DNA of 64,000 nucleotides from assembly GCF_949987535.1 (NCBI RefSeq), contig NC_080074.1, forward strand, positions 36,129,641 through 36,193,640, given 5' to 3'. Positions within the stretch are counted from its first letter, which is position 1. Every line of letters begins with the position of its first letter. The notes below the pieces were generated by a model. It was given only the letters and a program-made list of their open reading frames with translations, was not told where the DNA came from and did not search any database. The stretch is from Balaenoptera acutorostrata (lineage: Eukaryota > Chordata > Mammalia > Artiodactyla > Balaenopteridae). Shown piece after piece: positions 58,647 through 64,000 of this stretch. The position numbers and the translations under genes were made by a program.

Positions 58647-59200
58647 TGAAACCGCCCTAGTGTTTGGCGCAGCTCTCAGCCCATCGACTGCATGGCTATC
58701 GTCTAGAAATGCCTGGGGGCCCCGCTCCCAGGGCGCGAGTGGGGTCTCCAAAGGCATTTCCCCCTCAGAGGCGACCTGTGGCTGGACCAGCCCTTGTTGT
58801 TCCCGTTATGATTGCAAGAGGCACACCAGCAACAACTGTCAGGGAGCTTTGAAAAAGAAAAAGCGCTTTATTACTCACACGTCCAACAGGATTCCACTCG
58901 CGCAAGTCACAGGTAGAGAAAGCTGGCGCATGTGCGCCTGGGCCTCTGCTCTGATTGGAGGCGAGGGGGAGGGGCGGGGGCGGTCTCAGGGGTCACTGTT
59001 TATTGGTGAATTCAAAACCTGAGGGCGGGAAATAAAGCCCTGGGAGGGAAAAACAAGTGATGAAGCGTCAGGTATCTACGTCAACTTGAGACCTCTAGTG
59101 CAAAGGAAACTTCAGGGCTGTGGCAGCCTGGCTCTTTTTCTAGTCATGTAGCTGGCAATGTGTTTATTTGAGATAGTTGTCTTTGAAAAGCTTAATGTCC
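58647..59200 (-). mobile_element. CpG-rich candidate retroviral LTR, antisense
   Basis: The only CpG-dense stretch in the window outside the SINEs. Read on the minus strand it has LTR-like parts in order: upstream AT/GC-mixed U3, GC boxes (about 58961-58985), a CCAAT box (58954-58958 as ATTGG on plus) and a poly(A) signal AATAAA (plus TTTATT at 58867-58872), followed by a U5-like segment that may end ...GGTTTCA at 58647. The right-hand boundary is not fixed, and I found neither a matching short duplication nor an adjacent retroviral gene. It might instead be a promoter-type CpG island or another element. The 120-codon plus-strand open frame at 58660-59022 is most likely due to GC content. Confidence 0.45.
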
Positions 59201-59394
59201 GGCACCTGCGTTCCAATCAAAAAAGCCAACTGTCAGGTGCTCACACTCCACATAGATTGGCAGCAAGTTCCAAAGCGAAGAGAGGACCCAGGTACCCTTC
59301 CCCAAGTTCGCCCTAAAGATTACCTCTTACGTAATTCTAGTACAAAATCAAAACCGGGAATCTGGAATTGGTACAAAGTGTGTCTACCTCTATG
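59201..59394. other. Unassigned junction sequence
   Basis: Between the CpG-rich block and the next L1. It may belong to the LTR U3 or to a separate element. The 121-codon open frame at 59177-59542 crosses it into antisense L1 and has no domain. Confidence 0.35.
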
Positions 59395-61090
59395 CCATTC
59401 GACCCATGTGTACATTTGTGTCGTCACCAATTCAGTCAAGATACAGAACTCTTTCATAACCACAAAGATCTCCCTCATGCTACGCTTTACAGTCACACCC
59501 ATCGCCCTCCCCCCACCATCCCTAACCCACGGTAAATACTAAAATGCTTTCCGTTTCTATAATTTTGTCATTTTTAAAATGTTATGTAAACTGAACCAGA
59601 CAGGATGCAATATTTTAGATTAGGATTTTTTTTACTTGGCATAATGTCCCGGAGATCCATCCAGGATCCATCCTTTATCCTTTTTATTCCTGAGTAGTAT
59701 TTCATGGTATGGTAGTACAGTTGACTCTTAAACAAGACAAGTTTGAACTGTGCTGTTCCACTTATATGCTTATATTTTTTTTTCAGTAAGTATTACACAG
59801 ATCCATAGTTGGTTGAATGCAAGAATGCAGAACTGCAGATTTGGAGGGCTGATTATAAAGTTATATACAGATTTTTGGCTGCAGGGGGTGGGGTAAGCAC
59901 CCCAACGTTTATGTTATCCATGGGTCAACTATAGTATATTTTGTTTACTATAATTGTTTCCAGATTTTGGTTATTTGCTGCTATGAACATTCATATACAG
60001 GTTTTTGTGTGGATATAAGTTTTCATTTCTCTAGGTTCAGGAGTACAATATCATATACTTGGGTCATATAGTAAATATATGTTTAGTTTTAGTTTTTGTT
60101 TTTTTAAAGAAACTGCCAAATTATTTTTCCAGAGTTACTGTAACATTTTACATTTGCAGCAGCAGTATATGAGTGATCCAGTTTCTCTGTGTCTTTGCCA
60201 GCAATTGGTACTGTTACTTTTAAAAATTTTAGTTGTTCTAATAGGTAATTTCATCATAGTCATGATTTGCATTTCCCTAAGCTAGTTATGTTGAACACCT
60301 TTCCAAGTGCTTATTGCTATCTTAGTGTCACCTGCAGTGAAATATCCCTTCATGTCTTTTGCCCATTTTCTAATTGGATTGTTTGTTTTTAACTGGTGGG
60401 TTTTGAGAGTTCTTTAAATATTCCAGATATGGATCCTTTATCAGATAGGTAGTTTGCAAATATTTTCCGCAAGTTTCTTGCTTGTCTTTTCATTTTCTCA
60501 TTAAGGTTTTTCACAGAACAGAAATGTTAATTTTGCTGCAGTCCGAGTTATAGATATATATATATTTTTTTTTCTTTTGTGGATCATGTTCTTTGTATCA
60601 AGTGTAACAACTCTTTGTCTAACCCTTGCTCCTGAAGACCTTCTCCTGCTTTCTCTGAAAAGTTTTAAAGTTTTACATTTTACATTTAAGTCTGTGATCC
60701 ATTTTGAGTTTATTTGTATAAAAGGGGTAAGGTTCAGGGTGAGGTTCACTTTTTTGCTTATAGATTTCCAGTTGTTCCAGCACCATTTATTTAAAAGGCT
60801 ATCCTTCCTCCATTGAATTACATTTGCATCTTTGACAAAAATCACTTGGCCCTACTTCTGTGGGGCTATTTCTGGGTTCTTTATTCTGTCCCTTTGATCT
60901 CTGCATATATATCTCTCTACCAAGAACACAGAATCTTGATTACTATAGCTATAGCATGTGTCCTGAAATCAGACAGTGATTCATCTCACATTTTCTTTTT
61001 AAAATTGGTTCAAAATTGTTCCTTTGCCTTTCCATACAAATTTTAGAAAAATTTGTCTATAACTACAAAAAAATCTTGCTGAGATTTTGA
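59395..61090 (-). repeat. Old L1 (ORF2 to 3' UTR), antisense, with nested MITE
   Basis: Antisense L1 in order: 'TCAGTCAAGATACAGAACTC', 'GGATCCATCCTTTATCC', then, after a nested element at 59718-59931, 'TTGCTGCTATGAACATTCATATACAGG', 'GTCTTTTGCCCATTTTCTAATTGGATTG', 'GTTGTTCCAGCACCATTTATTTAAAAGGC' and 'CTACCAAGAACACAGAATCTTGATTACTATAGC'. About 1.5 kb of L1 excluding the insertion. Short open frames on either strand are fragments. Confidence 0.9.
59718..59931 (+). mobile_element. Tigger-like (TcMar) MITE
   Basis: 214-bp element with terminal inverted repeats CAGTTGAC (left) and GTCAACTA (right, one mismatch), flanked by TA at 59716-59717 and 59932-59933. This is the target site of mariner-type transposases. 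The interior 'TTGAACTGTGCTGTTCCACTTATATGC' and 'GTTGGTTGAATGCAAG' recalls the short Tigger-related elements of mammals. It has no coding capacity. L1 sequence continues on both sides, so it inserted after the L1. Strand is by convention. Confidence 0.85.
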
Positions 61091-61365
61091 AAGAAATTGG
61101 TGGGAGTGAAAGTCCAGGCTCCTCAAGGTCTCTCCTTACACTATAGAGGGCTGGAGGGATCTTACTGTCCAGTGGGGAGAAAGTCCCTGCTCCCCAGTAG
61201 ACCTCCTCTGACACCGGTGGTAGATTGGGATATGTTATTACAGCCTAGCAAAGGTGAGTAACTAGGCTCTCTTCTCAGTCTTTACTGGCAAAGTTGTAGG
61301 GGGACACAGTTTTTTTCTGTGGTGTTTAGCTAGAATAAAGCAGTTATTTTCTAAAAGCTTTCTGT
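61091..61365 (-). repeat. Possible further L1-associated sequence, antisense
   Basis: Repeated phrases such as 'GAAAGTCCAGGCTCCTCAAGG' and 'GAAAGTCCCTGCTCCCCAGTAGACCTCCTCTGACACC' resemble a non-coding or inter-ORF section of old L1 families. It follows directly on the ORF2 match, but the order is unusual. Weak. Confidence 0.4.
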
Positions 61366-62489
61366 CTTGCTAAGCTCCTTTCCTGGTCTCATGGCTACAG
61401 AGAACAGGTTTACAGGTTTTTGTTACAGTGATTTTATTTTTTTTCTCTGTGCTATTGGTGTTTTAGGGTTCAGCTTATTCAGACCCAAGTATGAGATATA
61501 TGAGGCAAAAAGAAAACGCATGATACTCACCACTGTGCATTCCTTGGGTGATTATCCCATAGGTCTTCTTCTGTTTACCTTTCAGATTCTTCTTATGGTT
61601 GCTTTATATATGATGTTTCAGTCTTTCAGTGTACCCAATAGGATACAAAGGAAAAGTACATCTATTCCATCTTCCTTGAAGCCAGCGTCATAAGTTTATA
61701 ATTTAACATCTCTTATGTGCCCTGTATTGTGCTATACAAGGAAAGTTTAGACCTCAAGGAAATTATTTTCTACTAGAGAAGGAACAAACCTATATATATT
61801 ATTCCTCAATGATGTAAGTGGGAAGAAATAGATATGTATACTTGTCTAGAAATCAGGGGAAGGAAAGCTACTCAGCTAAAACCAGAAGTTCAGAGCCTAT
61901 TTGTTATAGGGTATGATACCTGAAATGAGACTTAAAATATAAGCAAAATTCACCAGATGAATAGAGTAGAAAAAAAAATCCAATCAAAAATGTACTTACA
62001 TGAAAAAAAGATAATTTGGCACAATTTATAAAAAAGCTGTTTCAGAATATGAGGATGAAGAAATAGGTAGAGATTAGGCTTTGAAAGTCTTTGAATTATG
62101 TCATAAAGATCATATATATGTTTTTCTGAAAGCAAAGTTGAATCACTGAAATGTTTTATAAAACTTTAGGATAGGCCAGACTTCTTTTAAATGAAATTAT
62201 CTAGAAGTTAGGTAGAGAATAAATAAAAAGGGGATGATATTAAAGACAAGGTGAACAAGAATGAAATTTTTGCAATATTTCAAGATATGTATAATAATGG
62301 TATTAAACATAGAAATGGAAATAGGAATCTTATTAAGGGAAAATAGAAATATTCCATAGGTAAAATTATCTGTATTAATTATTGATTTTTCCCTATCCAC
62401 TGCTATAAGAAAGTATGATATTAAATGTGAAGTTCAGAGGAGAGGCCAAGATTTTGAAGGCCTCAATAATAAAAACAAAATAATTATAA
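61366..62489. other. Unassigned intergenic sequence
   Basis: The 108-codon open frame at 61367-61693 has a hydrophobic middle but no recognisable domain, upstream gene context or splice context. At 61700-61790 'TCTTATGTGCCCTGTATTGTGCTATACAAGG' resembles the unnamed motif seen near 14375. Nothing else was recognised. Confidence 0.35.
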
Positions 62490-62572
62490 CATTGTATGGT
62501 ATACAGAAGTAGAAATATAATGTTGTACATATGAAAGTTATATTATAAGTCAGTGTTACCTCAATAAAAAAA
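62490..62572 (+). repeat. L1 3' terminus fragment
   Basis: 'TATAATGTTGTACATATGAAAGTTATATTATAAGTCAGTGTTACCTCAATAAAAAAAAG' is a plus-strand L1 end with a short A tail. Confidence 0.75.
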
Positions 62573-64000
62573 AGTAATTATAGTGAAACACACATTTTAA
62601 GGGGAACACAAACCAGGAATTTTAGAGTGAGAGTAAGCTAGGACAGAGAACTTTGAGAGAATAACATCTCTGTACTTGTGGGTATAGAGATATTTAACAA
62701 GGCAGTACCTATTACAATTATGAACATAGTATAGAAGCCCAGTAGGAAACCTGAAAAAATATGCTTGTTCATTTTGCCAATAAGATAGTTTTGGTGTTCC
62801 TCGTAAGAGCAGTTTCTCTGGTGGGTGTGTGTGTGTGTGTGTTGCAGTGGGGATTGCTTTACTTTGAGACAGTGATTTTGACTTTATGAAAATTGAATGT
62901 TAAGGGACAGAATAGTCCAATAATGTGGGGATAACATGTATAAAGTTCACATCTTTGTTATTTGAAATCCCAGACAATAAATAGGCTTACTTACAAGCTG
63001 ATATGAATGACTTAGCCGGAAAAGGAAAGGAATAATTAATTCTGAAGAAGGCTGAAGGAAGAAGGCAATCCAGCTTTAAACAGTGCTCCTCACAATGTGT
63101 GGCACAGAGCAAGTGCTTTTGAATTCCTTCTTGACTAAATGGAAAGTGATTTCAGCCCTCGAAACTGTAGAATAGGAACTATTGATACTTTAGATCAAGT
63201 TCCAGATAAATATGTAAGGGTGAGTGGTGTGGCCAGGAAGTTAAGATTGTCCGTATCTAGAAGCTTCAATTTCTCAGATTTCAATGGAAATCTTAGTCAT
63301 CTGTTAAACGTAAGAAGCTCGGTCTTGCATGGTAGTCTTGAGGAAAGAGGTTACATTTATAAAAATTGAGAGGAGGCTAAAAAGAAAAATGATTAAGAAC
63401 AAGGAAAACAAAAACAAAAACTAAAAGACATAGGGTTGTTTAGCCATGTTGCAGGATCAGTTGAAATTGAGAGAGTAGCAATTCATAAGTAAAGCATTCA
63501 CAATATAGATTTGTCCTTCCTTTGTTCTTATATTTTAACTAACCAAGACTAAATTTTTTGAATAAACTATTACTGGGTTTTATAAAAGAAAATTAAGAAA
63601 TCCTAATTTGGTTTTTTTTTTGTTTGTTCAATTCCAAACATTCTCCCTCATGAAAAAGCATTGTATTAAAAATTTAACTAGCATCTATCAACTATCAAAG
63701 TGTATTAATTATAGCCACTTAATATTTGTTGAGCAGCAAATGGATCATTGAATGAATGGGTTTTTGACATTGTGAAATGGACACAAATATCTGTCCAGTA
63801 CCAAAATGTAGGCTTTTCATCATATTAATAGTTTCAAGGACAGTGTTAGCCTCTGTTTCATCTATGTCATCCCTTCCTACTATTCATCATTTTCCAATGT
63901 TCAATTATTTTCTTTAGGATGGCAACTTGCCACTGTAATATTAAATTTATTAGAAGAGGCAAATCTAAGCAGTCATCTCATCCATCAATCTGTCTTCTGA
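62573..64000. other. Unassigned intergenic sequence
   Basis: Short (GT)n at 62824-62842. A possible weak L2 3' end is at 63080-63140 ('GTGTGGCACAGAGCAAGTGC'). The 76-codon open frame at 63139-63369 has no domain. Nothing else was recognised up to the window end. Confidence 0.4.

Noticed and set aside
58660..59022. 120-codon open frame on the plus strand in the CpG-rich block
   Set aside because: It lies in a GC-rich segment where stops are rare by chance, has no domain, and the block reads better as a candidate LTR on the other strand.
59177..59542. 121-codon open frame
   Set aside because: It spans unassigned DNA and antisense L1, and has no domain or conserved start context.
60501..60845. 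114-codon minus-strand open frame
   Set aside because: It is a part of a degraded L1 ORF2 on its coding strand, with no independent gene evidence.

Overview
The window looks like gene-poor, AT-rich intergenic DNA from a mammal, and most likely from a cetacean. The lineage call rests on four tRNA-derived SINEs (about 1854, 31703, 35467 and 44916). They share the cetacean/cetartiodactyl CHR-type head (GGGCTTCCCTGGTGGC...), an intact B-box-like motif and short terminal direct repeats. The two youngest resemble the CHR-2 type abundant in whales and dolphins. The family names come from my memory of consensus sequences, because no database search was possible.

I find no host protein-coding exon, no functional RNA gene, no CRISPR array and no operon-like layout. 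The longest open frames (about 110-125 codons) fall inside repeats or have no recognisable protein features. What can be annotated is a layered fossil record. The oldest layer is MIR and L2 fragments (for example 683-903, 2460-2970, 17832-18410, 19780-20440, 29850-30770, 42540-43165). Above it lie L1 fragments in both orientations, the largest at 38745-40880 (-), 46237-48327 (+), 48825-49860 (-) and 59395-61090 (-). There are also DNA-transposon relics (a MER5-like element at 44569-44747 and a Tigger-like MITE at 59718-59931) and endogenous retrovirus remains (14750-17830, a short LTR piece near 7990-8405, and a CpG-rich LTR candidate at 58647-59200). The youngest layer is the SINEs and a short L1 at 3075-3857 with a perfect 16-bp target duplication.

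The most unusual object is at 26110-27228 on the minus strand. It is a decayed coding region that starts with a FLYWCH-type zinc finger and continues, through frameshifts and stops, into motifs of a Mutator-like (MULE) transposase: a DGTF block, a DFE block about 66 codons later, and a C-terminal helical segment. Mutator-like coding relics are rare in mammals, so this is the first thing to check. About 0.9 kb beyond its 5' end lies a diverged minisatellite with a unit of about 59 bp (28085-28370), built from two related half-units.

A second multi-step history is at 16780-17830. A class III (ERVL-like) pol remnant was interrupted by a solo LTR with CCAAT box, TATA box and poly(A) signal in the expected order. 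Microsatellites and a few unassigned old repeats fill the rest. Between them are stretches where I recognise nothing, and these are listed so that the map is complete.
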